A stretch of 24,781 nucleotides of DNA from an uncultured Clostridium sp. (GTDB lineage: Bacteria > Bacillota > Clostridia > TANB77 > CAG-508), in NCBI GenBank assembly GCA_946496115.1, contig CAMMFK010000010.1:1-24781 (forward strand), given 5' to 3'. The position numbers and the translations under genes were made by a program. The notes beneath the pieces are model-generated. The model saw nothing but the letters and a program-made list of their open reading frames with translations. It was not told the DNA's origin and did no database searches. Every line of letters begins with the position of its first letter. Position 1 is the first letter of the stretch. Positions 15,859-22,544 of the stretch are shown here, piece by piece.

Positions 15859-16834
15859 TTTTTTTATCCTTTTCCTCAACACCTGTAGCTACAACTGTAA
15901 CTATTACCTCGTCTCCAAGGTCTTCATCTATAACAGTTCCGAAAATAACATTTGCATCAGGGCTAACCTTTTCTCCAATTAAACTTGCACTTTTGTTAAT
16001 ATCTTCTAGACTTATGTCTTCACTACCTTTAATATTAAATATAACGCCTTTTGCACCTTCAATACCTGTTTCTGTTAAAGGATTGTTTAGTGCATCTAAA
16101 GTAGCATCTACTATTTTATTTTCACCTGTAGATTTACCTATTCCCATGTACGAAAATCCTTGATAACTTAAAATTGTTTGAACATCTGCAAAATCTACAT
16201 TTATTGTTCCTACTGAATTTATAATATCTGTAATTGATTGAATTCCTTGTCTTAGTATGTCATCTGTCATTTTAAATGCATTAAGTATTGATACGTTTGT
16301 TTCTGTGTTCTGTAACAATTTATCATTTGAAATCACAATAAGTGCATTTACATTTGGCTTAAGCTTATCTATTCCAAGGTTTGCTCTAACACTTCTAAGT
16401 TTTCCTTCGAATGCAAATGGCTTTGTTACTATTCCTATTGTCATTATTCCTTTTTTCTTTGCTTCTTCTGCAATAACTGGTATAGCACCTGTTCCAGTAC
16501 CTCCACCCATACCTGCTGTAACAAATAAAAGGTCTGTTCCATCTAATATTTTATCTATATCATCTATACTTTCTCTAGCAGCTTTTTCTCCAACTTCTGG
16601 ATTTGCTCCTGCTCCCAGCCCTTGTGCTACCTCTTTGCCTATTTGTAGTGTTTTGCATCCGTTTGTATTAGCTCTTTCAAGTATTCCTTTTTCTGTATTA
16701 ACTAATATATATTCTACTCCATCTACGTCAGACACTATCATTTGGTTTACAGCATTATTTCCGCCTCCACCAACTCCTATTACTTTTATTTTTATTAAGT
16801 CCTTAGTTCTTTTTACTGGTTCGTAGTCTATCAC
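15839..16834 (-). CDS. ftsZ: Cell division protein FtsZ with very short C-terminus
   Basis: Tubulin-like GTPase that forms the division ring at mid-cell. The core is complete: VGGGGNNAVN (21-30), the G-box GGGTGTG (110-116), and the T7 synergy loop NVDFADV (212-218) whose D214 and D217 drive GTP hydrolysis in the polymer. Two oddities: the loop usually reading NTDxQ is NTEKG (46-50), and the protein ends at 331 aa with EEKDKKNDNKRI, without the long linker and conserved C-terminal peptide that normally bind FtsA, SepF or EzrA. It may be a paralogue, or rely on other partners. The GTG start follows AAGGAGG by eight bases. No ftsA or other dcw genes are adjacent. Confidence 0.93.
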   Translation of the reverse strand: MIDYEPVKRTKDLIKIKVIGVGGGGNNAVNQMIVSDVDGVEYILVNTEKGILERANTNGCKTLQIGKEVAQGLGAGANPEVGEKAARESIDDIDKILDGTDLLFVTAGMGGGTGTGAIPVIAEEAKKKGIMTIGIVTKPFAFEGKLRSVRANLGIDKLKPNVNALIVISNDKLLQNTETNVSILNAFKMTDDILRQGIQSITDIINSVGTINVDFADVQTILSYQGFSYMGIGKSTGENKIVDATLDALNNPLTETGIEGAKGVIFNIKGSEDISLEDINKSASLIGEKVSPDANVIFGTVIDEDLGDEVIVTVVATGVEEKDKKNDNKRI

Positions 16835-16914
16835 TGTTTTTTCCTCCTTGTTATTTTAGAACTTCTTTTATATTGAAAATTTCTAATTTATTTTTATTTT
16901 AAAAATGTAAGTAT

Positions 16915-16942
16915 ATTATACTATATTTCTAGTATTTTTCAA
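16915..16942 (-). promoter_or_regulatory. Sigma-A-type promoter of ftsZ
   Basis: Minus strand TTGAAA (16937-16942) and TATAAT (16915-16920), spacer 16 bases, about 80 bases before the GTG start. It begins 14 bases downstream of the inverted-repeat element at 16956-17090. Confidence 0.65.
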
Positions 16943-16955
16943 GTATTAGTAATAT

Positions 16956-17090
16956 AAAAATTGCAGTCTAGTAAAATTTTTGTTACTACTCACAGCCAAT
17001 TTGTTATATAGAATTGCAAAAATGTATATTGCTGACTTAGACTAAATAATAAGATGTGAATAATAATAAATTTTACTAACTGCAATTTTT
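16956..17090. mobile_element. MITE-like inverted-repeat element A
   Basis: Terminal arms at 16956-16979 and 17068-17090 match as inverted repeats over about 23 bases with one extra base in the left arm (TTGCAGTCTAGTAAAATTT against TTGCAGTTAGTAAAATTT). Flanking ATTAGTA / TACTAAT extends the symmetry. It is about 135 bp, has no open reading frame, and abuts the end of the 17102 gene. Its interior TGTTACTACTCACAGC resembles an arm of element B at 19117. Confidence 0.55.
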
Positions 17091-17101
17091 TTACTAATAA
17101 A

Positions 17102-17467
17102 TTAGCATTTACAACTTTCTTCTGCAAAACATACTATTAATCTGTATAAAGATAGTAATACCCATACTGCAAAGAAGCCAAATAAACCAATTATTATAGC
17201 ATATACCAAAGATGTTGCTAAAGTTATAGATAATCCTATAATAGATAATATTATTGCTCCAACAGTAGCTATAGCAATGCATCTACCATTTTTGCACAAG
17301 CATTTTCTATTTAATAATGATAAAATTATTGTTAAAATTGCTATACCAAGAATTATCCAAAGAACTGGAATTATACCTGTAATAACTCCTGTTGAATATA
17401 CTAATCCTATAACAATTCCTAGTGCTAAACTTATAATAACATCGATTATACAATTACATTTACACAT
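17102..17467 (-). CDS. Cys-rich four-helix small membrane protein
   Basis: A 121-aa protein with four predicted membrane segments (about 8-27, 30-50, 62-83, 86-111). Cysteines cluster outside them: MCKCNC at the start, RKCLCKNGRC in the central loop and SCKC at the end, nine or more in all, suggesting metal binding or disulfide cross-linking. I do not recognise a named family. It lies downstream of the BclA-C-like gene and has a possible sigma-K-type promoter (17526-17553), so a spore-envelope role is an inference. The ribosome binding site AAAGGAA is about 12 bases from the ATG, rather far. Confidence 0.6.
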   Translation of the reverse strand: MCKCNCIIDVIISLALGIVIGLVYSTGVITGIIPVLWIILGIAILTIILSLLNRKCLCKNGRCIAIATVGAIILSIIGLSITLATSLVYAIIIGLFGFFAVWVLLSLYRLIVCFAEESCKC

Positions 17468-17525
17468 ATAGAAAACATTTCCTTTCTAAGGTATTAATAG
17501 TTTATTACTATTTATCCTTCTTATA

Positions 17526-17553
17526 TATCTTATGATTAATTATATATATTTGT
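17526..17553 (-). promoter_or_regulatory. Possible sigma-K/E promoter of the Cys-rich membrane gene
   Basis: Minus strand CATAAGATA (17526-17534) fits the mother-cell sigma -10 CATAnnnTA. An AC dinucleotide (17552-17553) lies 17 bases upstream, fitting the sigma-K -35. The motif is short and AT-rich, so chance matches are likely. Confidence 0.3.
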
Positions 17554-17600
17554 TCTTGTCTTAAGTATTTTTTAGTTTACTATTCTTAAATAGCTTTTAC

Positions 17601-18116
17601 TTAATAAATTTTTTCTATATCAATCCTTGCTCTATCGAAAATTATATCCTCAACAGTAATAGTACCCAACTGTAAAGTATCTCCTGCATTTAAACGTAAA
17701 ATTACAGTACTAGTTTTAGTCATTCTATTTATTACATTATCTTTTAATATAGGGGTTTCATTTTGTGTATCATCTAAAACCACTCCATTAACTAAAATAA
17801 CTGCATTAAAGTTGTATGTTCCAAAAGTTTGTCTTTCGCCAAAAATTTGATAAGAAATTTGATATATTCCAGATTCATTTATATTTATTGTATCACTTCC
17901 TACTGTATGAGTCATTGCTGTTCCTATTTCTATTTCATTTTTACTAAATTTTATTATTGTTGTTCCAACAGTTGTATTATCTCCTGGAACAGCTATTAAT
18001 GATAATATACTTTTTTGTTCTTGTGGATTATTGTTTGTTATTATAATTGTAATTATTAAAATTAATATCGCTAAAATTACAGGTAAAATATTACATATAT
18101 TAAATTTAATTTTCAT
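17601..18116 (-). CDS. BclA-C / C1q-like jelly-roll surface protein
   Basis: A 171-aa protein with a short N-terminal membrane anchor or uncleaved signal (about 9-27, NILPVILAILILIITIII). A beta-sandwich domain (about 40-171) resembles the C-terminal trimerising domain of exosporium protein BclA: SGIYQISYQIFG, FNAVILVNGVVLDD, TSTVILRLNAGDTLQLG. There is no collagen-like Gly-X-Y region, so it is the head domain only. The similarity is by eye and from memory of the family. It follows spo0A and precedes a Cys-rich membrane gene, and may carry a mother-cell-type promoter, fitting a spore-surface role. The ribosome binding site is weak and sits in a hairpin. Confidence 0.6.
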   Translation of the reverse strand: MKIKFNICNILPVILAILILIITIIITNNNPQEQKSILSLIAVPGDNTTVGTTIIKFSKNEIEIGTAMTHTVGSDTININESGIYQISYQIFGERQTFGTYNFNAVILVNGVVLDDTQNETPILKDNVINRMTKTSTVILRLNAGDTLQLGTITVEDIIFDRARIDIEKIY

Positions 18117-18121
18117 TTCAA

Positions 18122-18155
18122 GAAAAAAACCTCATACTATATTTTATGAGTAGAA
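18122..18155 (-). terminator. Intrinsic terminator of spo0A
   Basis: CTCATA and TATGAG form the stem (18131-18150) and a seven-T run follows on the minus strand (18123-18129). It ends only six bases before the next start codon, so a transcript from spo0A would be cut just before the BclA-C-like gene. CATAAAATA (18140-18148) inside it fits a sporulation -10 box, possibly giving that gene its own start. Confidence 0.6.
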
Positions 18156-18186
18156 GATTTTTTTGATAAAATTTATTATTAAATAA

Positions 18187-19005
18187 TTATGCAGATTTTA
18201 ATTCTAATCGTAGTTTATCTGCAATCATTGCTATAAATTCGCTATTTGTCGGCTTTCCTTTATCTGCAGAAACAGTGTAGCCAAAAATACTCTCTGTGAT
18301 TTTTGGATCTCCCCTTCCCCACGCCACTTCTATTGCGTGTCTAATTGCTCGTTCGACTCTTGAAGGGGTTGTACCATATTTGTTTGCAATATCTGGATAT
18401 AGCAATTTTGTAACTTGATTTATCATTTCTACATTTTTCACTGACATAATGATTGCTTCTCTTAAAAATTGATATCCTTTAATATGTGCAGGTACACCGA
18501 CTTCATGAATAATATTTGTAACAGCTGCTTCTAAATCATTTTTGTTACTTTCTTCATATTTTTTAATTGATATATATGGTGATTTTATTTCATGATTTAT
18601 TATTATATCTTTTAAACTTTCTGGATCATCATATTTTATTTCTTTTATTCTTTGTGTTAGTAATTCTATGTCAAAAGGTTTTACTATGTAGTAGTCTGCT
18701 CCTAATGCTATTGCCTTTTGTGTTATTTTATCTTGACCAACTGCTGAAACCATTATTTTTATTGGATTCTTTTCTAATTTTGCTTTATTAATTTTTTCTA
18801 AAACTCCTATACCATCTAAGTGTGGCATTATTACGTCTAGTAAAAGTACATCAGGCTTTAACCTCTGCACACCAGAATAAGCCTCTTCTCCATCTCTAGC
18901 TATTCCCACAATTTCCATTGTTTCATCATTTACCAAGTAATTTTTTAAAGTCATTCCAAATTCATAGTTATCATCTGCTATTAGCACCTTAATTTTGTCA
19001 CTCAC
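18187..19005 (-). CDS. spo0A: Sporulation master regulator Spo0A
   Basis: Response regulator that, when phosphorylated, switches cells to sporulation. The receiver domain has the acidic pocket D11-D12, the phosphorylation site D57 (LLLDVIMP), a conserved Ser in MVSAVGQ, and K109 in VKPF. The C-terminal DNA-binding domain (about 150-272) has the signature region around VGVPAHIKGYQFLREAI, SRVERAIRHAIEVAW and the end GYTVSADKGKPTNSEFIAMIAD. At 272 aa it is full length. The GTG start follows AGGAGG by ten bases. Its promoter is visible; no 0A box was found in front of it. spoIVB, the usual upstream neighbour, is absent here; yigZ and an inverted-repeat element take its place. Confidence 0.97.
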   Translation of the reverse strand: MSDKIKVLIADDNYEFGMTLKNYLVNDETMEIVGIARDGEEAYSGVQRLKPDVLLLDVIMPHLDGIGVLEKINKAKLEKNPIKIMVSAVGQDKITQKAIALGADYYIVKPFDIELLTQRIKEIKYDDPESLKDIIINHEIKSPYISIKKYEESNKNDLEAAVTNIIHEVGVPAHIKGYQFLREAIIMSVKNVEMINQVTKLLYPDIANKYGTTPSRVERAIRHAIEVAWGRGDPKITESIFGYTVSADKGKPTNSEFIAMIADKLRLELKSA

Positions 19006-19051
19006 TACCTTTTACCTCCTAATTCATTCTTTTGTAAAATTTTACAACTTC

Positions 19052-19080
19052 ATTATATACATTTTTCCAAAATAGTGCAA
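19052..19080 (-). promoter_or_regulatory. Sigma-A-type promoter of spo0A
   Basis: Minus strand TTGCAC (19075-19080) and perfect TATAAT (19052-19057) with a 17-base spacer, about 47 bases before the GTG. It starts 36 bases beyond element B. Confidence 0.65.
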
Positions 19081-19116
19081 TAGTTTTTACCATAATTTTT
19101 CAGTTTTTTCAAAAAA

Positions 19117-19336
19117 TTTGTTACAACTCACAGCTTAATGTTTGTTTTTATGCTACAATATATGTTCCGGAGCTTTTAGCGAGCGAGCTGATAAGGAGCA
19201 ATAGCCCAATGTCTTTATCTTAGAAGCGCAGTCGGAGCGTGCGAGAGCTTTCGCGAATAGCGAAACCTCGAAGTAAATGCGGAGGAATGTATATTGGAGC
19301 TTTGATATAATACAATTAGCTGTGAATTGTAACAAA
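19117..19336. mobile_element. MITE-like inverted-repeat element B
   Basis: 19-base terminal inverted repeats with one mismatch, TTTGTTACAACTCACAGCT (19117-19135) and AGCTGTGAATTGTAACAAA (19318-19336), bound a 220-bp element. A second arm pair inside (GCTACAATATATGTTCC near 19151-19167 against GGAATGTATATTGGAGC near 19284-19300) extends the fold. The core (about 19168-19283) is far richer in G and C than its surroundings and has further hairpins, e.g. TTTCGC/GCGAAA. No coding capacity is evident. The right arm supplies the last codons and stop of yigZ. A non-autonomous mobile hairpin is the best reading; a structured RNA is an alternative. Confidence 0.65.
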
Positions 19337-19915
19337 TAATTGTTTTATTTCTCTTTGACTTAATATTTTATCACTTTTTTCTAATTCTTTTTTTGCTTCA
19401 AAAGTTGATTCCAAAAGTAATTTTACATTTTCCTGATACTCTATTTTTATAATACTTATGTCTAAATTTTTACAAATGAATTGTATTTCTTTTAAATTAT
19501 TATAACTTATTTCTATTTCAAATTGTATTCCATAATCTTTGTATACAATTTTTGCATTTTCTATGGCATTTTTTGCAGACTCTGTGTATGCTCTAACTAG
19601 ACCTCCTGTACCAAGAAGTATGCCCCCAAAATATCTTGTAACTATTATTATTACATTTGTTAGATTTGCAGATTTTAAAAGTGCCAAAAGTGGTGCTCCT
19701 GCTGTGCCAGACGGCTCACCATCATCACTACATTTTTCTATTTTTTCAATAATATACGCATAGCAATGATGTTTTGCATCAAAATATTTTTTTCTTACAT
19801 TTTGCAAAATTTTTTCCGCTTCATCTTTGCTAGTTGCTTCATATAAAGTTGCAATAAATTTAGACTTTTTTACTATTATTTCTGCAATTGATTCATTTTC
19901 TATTGATTGAAACAT
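19316..19915 (-). CDS. YigZ / IMPACT-family protein
   Basis: A 199-aa protein of the UPF0029/IMPACT family. Its first domain carries the family pattern KKSKFIA near the start, then AKHHCYAY, CSDDGEPSGTAG and YFGGILLGTGGLVRAY. A smaller ferredoxin-like second domain follows. The biochemical function is not settled; relatives affect translation or proteolysis regulation. The ATG at 19915 is chosen because AAAAGGA is 11 bases upstream; a GTG at 19924 is too close to it. The C-terminal residues (LFVTIHS) and stop codon are encoded in the terminal repeat of element B, so the original C-terminus may have been altered. It is 57 bases after the flavoprotein gene. Confidence 0.9.
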   Translation of the reverse strand: MFQSIENESIAEIIVKKSKFIATLYEATSKDEAEKILQNVRKKYFDAKHHCYAYIIEKIEKCSDDGEPSGTAGAPLLALLKSANLTNVIIIVTRYFGGILLGTGGLVRAYTESAKNAIENAKIVYKDYGIQFEIEISYNNLKEIQFICKNLDISIIKIEYQENVKLLLESTFEAKKELEKSDKILSQREIKQLFVTIHS

Positions 19916-19972
19916 ATTAATCACATTCCTTTTAAATAATTTTCAATATATGCTCTCGATATTTCGGTTGTT

Positions 19973-21259
19973 TTATTCTATATTTTTACCTGCAGTATAT
20001 CCCGTTGAATAAGCTATTTGCAAATTAAATCCTCCTGTATAAGCATCTACATCAATTATCTCTCCAGCAAAATATAATCCTGTAACTAATTTAGATTCCA
20101 TTGTCTTAGGATTTATTTCTTTTATATTCACTCCACCTGCGGTAACAATAGCCTCTTCTACTGGTCTAAATCCTTCAATTGCTATATTAAAATTTTTTAA
20201 TAATTTAACTAGTTTGTGCCTTTCTTCTTTTGTGATTGAATTTACTTTTTTATTTGAAATTTTCTTATCTGATATATTATCTTTTTCATCTATTTTTAAA
20301 TCTTCATTTGTAATTTTATTCATTATATCTACAACTACTGGTATTAGCTTTTGTGGTAATAATTTATCCAAACTATTTTTAAATTCTTTATTCTTTCCTT
20401 CTGAAAAATCTCTTAAAATTCTCTCATCAAGTTTTGCTTCATCTAATGCTGGTTTTAAGTCTATACTAATATACACATTTTCCATACTACCTCTTACTAA
20501 ATGAGCTGATCCACTTAAAATTATTGGACCAGATACGCCAAAATGTGTAAATAACATTTCTCCAAAATCTTCATAAACTAATTTATTATCTCTATAAATT
20601 TTTAATCCCACATTTTTCAAGCTTAAACCTTGTAACCTTTGGCAAATATCTTGCTTTGCCTTAAGAGCAACTAGTGATGGGTGTATTTCAGTTATAGTAT
20701 GACCAAGTTTTTTTGCCATTTCATAGCCGTCACCTGTTGAACCAGTTAGTGGATAACTTTTTCCTCCAGTTGCTAAAATTACTTTGTCTGCCCCTATAAA
20801 TTGCAAGTTTGAATTTAGTATGTAATATACACCTGTAACTTTTCCATTTTTAACTTCTATTTCTTCTACTTTTGCATCAGTAATGATTTTTACATTTTTC
20901 TTTTTTAGAACTCGAATTAGAGCATCTCGTACATCAGATGCTCTATCGGTTACTGGAAATACCCTATTCCCTCTTTCTACTTTTGTTTTTAAACCTTCCT
21001 GTTCTAAAAGGTTTATAATATCTTTATTTGTAAAATTTTTAAAAGCACTATATAAAAACTTACCATTTCCAGGTATGTTTTTGATAAATTCATCTATTGG
21101 TAAACTACTGGTTATATTGCATCTGCCTTTTCCTGTTATGCAAAGTTTTTTACCTAAAGTATTCATCTTCTCAAGAATAGTTACTTGATTACCTTGCTCG
21201 CTTGCACTAATTCCTGCAAGTATACCAGCAGGTCCACCACCAATTACAACTACATTCAT
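19973..21259 (-). CDS. HI0933/YhiN-family FAD-dependent oxidoreductase
   Basis: A 428-aa flavoprotein of the family often annotated as NAD(P)/FAD-dependent oxidoreductase or aminoacetone oxidase. The dinucleotide-binding site is GGGPAG (7-12) with E30 ending the second strand. The family signature GKKLCITGKGRCNIT (about 35-49), an ATGG-type motif (VILATGGKSYP) and the C-terminal FAD loop YFAGEIIDVDAYTGGFN are present. The substrate is unknown. It is 8 bases downstream of the methionine gamma-lyase-like gene and clearly in the same unit. Confidence 0.93.
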   Translation of the reverse strand: MNVVVIGGGPAGILAGISASEQGNQVTILEKMNTLGKKLCITGKGRCNITSSLPIDEFIKNIPGNGKFLYSAFKNFTNKDIINLLEQEGLKTKVERGNRVFPVTDRASDVRDALIRVLKKKNVKIITDAKVEEIEVKNGKVTGVYYILNSNLQFIGADKVILATGGKSYPLTGSTGDGYEMAKKLGHTITEIHPSLVALKAKQDICQRLQGLSLKNVGLKIYRDNKLVYEDFGEMLFTHFGVSGPIILSGSAHLVRGSMENVYISIDLKPALDEAKLDERILRDFSEGKNKEFKNSLDKLLPQKLIPVVVDIMNKITNEDLKIDEKDNISDKKISNKKVNSITKEERHKLVKLLKNFNIAIEGFRPVEEAIVTAGGVNIKEINPKTMESKLVTGLYFAGEIIDVDAYTGGFNLQIAYSTGYTAGKNIE

Positions 21260-21267
21260 AATATCCT

Positions 21268-22512
21268 CTATTTTATATTTTCTACAGCTTTCATTAATCC
21301 CAATTTACCATACTCATATGTAAGTCCACCTTGTTGAAATGCTAAATATGGTGGTCTTAATGGTGCATCACAGCTAAGTTCTATTGATGAGCCTTGTGTA
21401 AATGCTCCTGCTGCCATTATTACTTGATCTTCATACCCTGGCATATCTCCGGGTACTGGAATTGAGTTTGAGTCAACTGGTGAACCCATTTGTATTCCTT
21501 GACAATATTTTATTAATTTTTCTCTATCGTTAAATTCTATGGTTTGAACTATATCTGTTCTACATTCATTAAACTTAGGCTGTACTTTGTATCCCAAATT
21601 TTCCATTACTTTACTTGTAAGTACAGCTGTTTTCAAACTACTAGATACAACACTTGGTGCAAAGAATAGTCCTTGTAGAATTTTTTTATTCATTCCAAGA
21701 GTTGGTCCTACATCTTTTCCTTCACCTGGTAATGTTAATCTTTCACCAACTAAATGTATTAAATCTTTTCTTCCGACAACATAGGCTCCATTTGGCGAAA
21801 TACCTCCACCTAGATTTTTTATTAGTGAACCTACACATACATCTGCACCAAAATTTGATGGTTCTTCTTTGTTTGTAAATTCTCCATAACAGTTGTCCAC
21901 CATAATTATAACATTTTGGTCTACATCTTTTATTAATTTTATAACTTTTTTAATTTTATCTAAAGTTATACTATTTCTTAAAGCATATCCTCTAGAACGT
22001 TGTATTTCTACTAATTTTATATTTTTTTGATTAATTCTTGTTTTTATTTCTTCATAATCAAAATCATTATCTATTAAATCTATTTGTTCATATTTAATGC
22101 CAAATGATTTAAGTGAACTTGCATTTTCTCTAATACCTATTACCTCGTCAAGAGTGTCATAAGGCTTGCCACATATGCTAAGCATAGTGTCACCCGGTCT
22201 TAAAAGACCGAATAGTGTTACATTTAAAGCATGTGAGGCAGAAATGAATTGGCCTCTAACTAAACTATCTTCTGTGCCAAAGATTTGACTATATATTTTT
22301 TCAATAGTTTCTCTTCCTATATCATCATAGCCATATCCAGTTGTTTCGTTAAAATGCACTTCTGATAGGTTATTGTCATGAAATGCTTTTAATACCTTTA
22401 GCGAATTGTATTCGCAAATTTCACTTATCTTATCAAATTCTTCTTTTACTTCTTTTTCGCATTTATTTACTAAATTAAAAGTCTTTTCACTAATTCCATA
22501 TTCTTTGTACAT
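21268..22512 (-). CDS. Methionine gamma-lyase-like PLP enzyme (YnbB family)
   Basis: A 414-aa fold-type I pyridoxal-phosphate protein of the family labelled methionine gamma-lyase family or aluminium resistance protein. Key features: the substrate/cofactor loop HFNETTGYGYDDIGR (53-67), VRGQFISASHAL (85-96), the cofactor-ring Asp in MVDNCYGEF (D206), and the Schiff-base lysine in GSLIKNLGGG (K232). The closing SIELSCDAPLRPPYLAFQQGG is typical of this branch. The real substrate is not established; it may degrade sulfur amino acids. AAGAGG precedes the ATG. It is 32 bases after the WG-repeat gene. Confidence 0.9.
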   Translation of the reverse strand: MYKEYGISEKTFNLVNKCEKEVKEEFDKISEICEYNSLKVLKAFHDNNLSEVHFNETTGYGYDDIGRETIEKIYSQIFGTEDSLVRGQFISASHALNVTLFGLLRPGDTMLSICGKPYDTLDEVIGIRENASSLKSFGIKYEQIDLIDNDFDYEEIKTRINQKNIKLVEIQRSRGYALRNSITLDKIKKVIKLIKDVDQNVIIMVDNCYGEFTNKEEPSNFGADVCVGSLIKNLGGGISPNGAYVVGRKDLIHLVGERLTLPGEGKDVGPTLGMNKKILQGLFFAPSVVSSSLKTAVLTSKVMENLGYKVQPKFNECRTDIVQTIEFNDREKLIKYCQGIQMGSPVDSNSIPVPGDMPGYEDQVIMAAGAFTQGSSIELSCDAPLRPPYLAFQQGGLTYEYGKLGLMKAVENIK

Positions 22513-22544
22513 AATTTACCTCTTTTTTATTTAATAAATATCTC

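Noticed and set aside
16257..16826. 189-aa open frame on the plus strand opposite ftsZ
   Set aside because: Antisense shadow: low-complexity Ser/Pro/Phe-rich translation caused by ftsZ codon bias, no ribosome binding site.
19153..19335. 60-aa open reading frame inside element B
   Set aside because: It lies wholly within the inverted-repeat element, has no ribosome binding site and no recognisable domain; its frame is a by-product of the GC-rich core.
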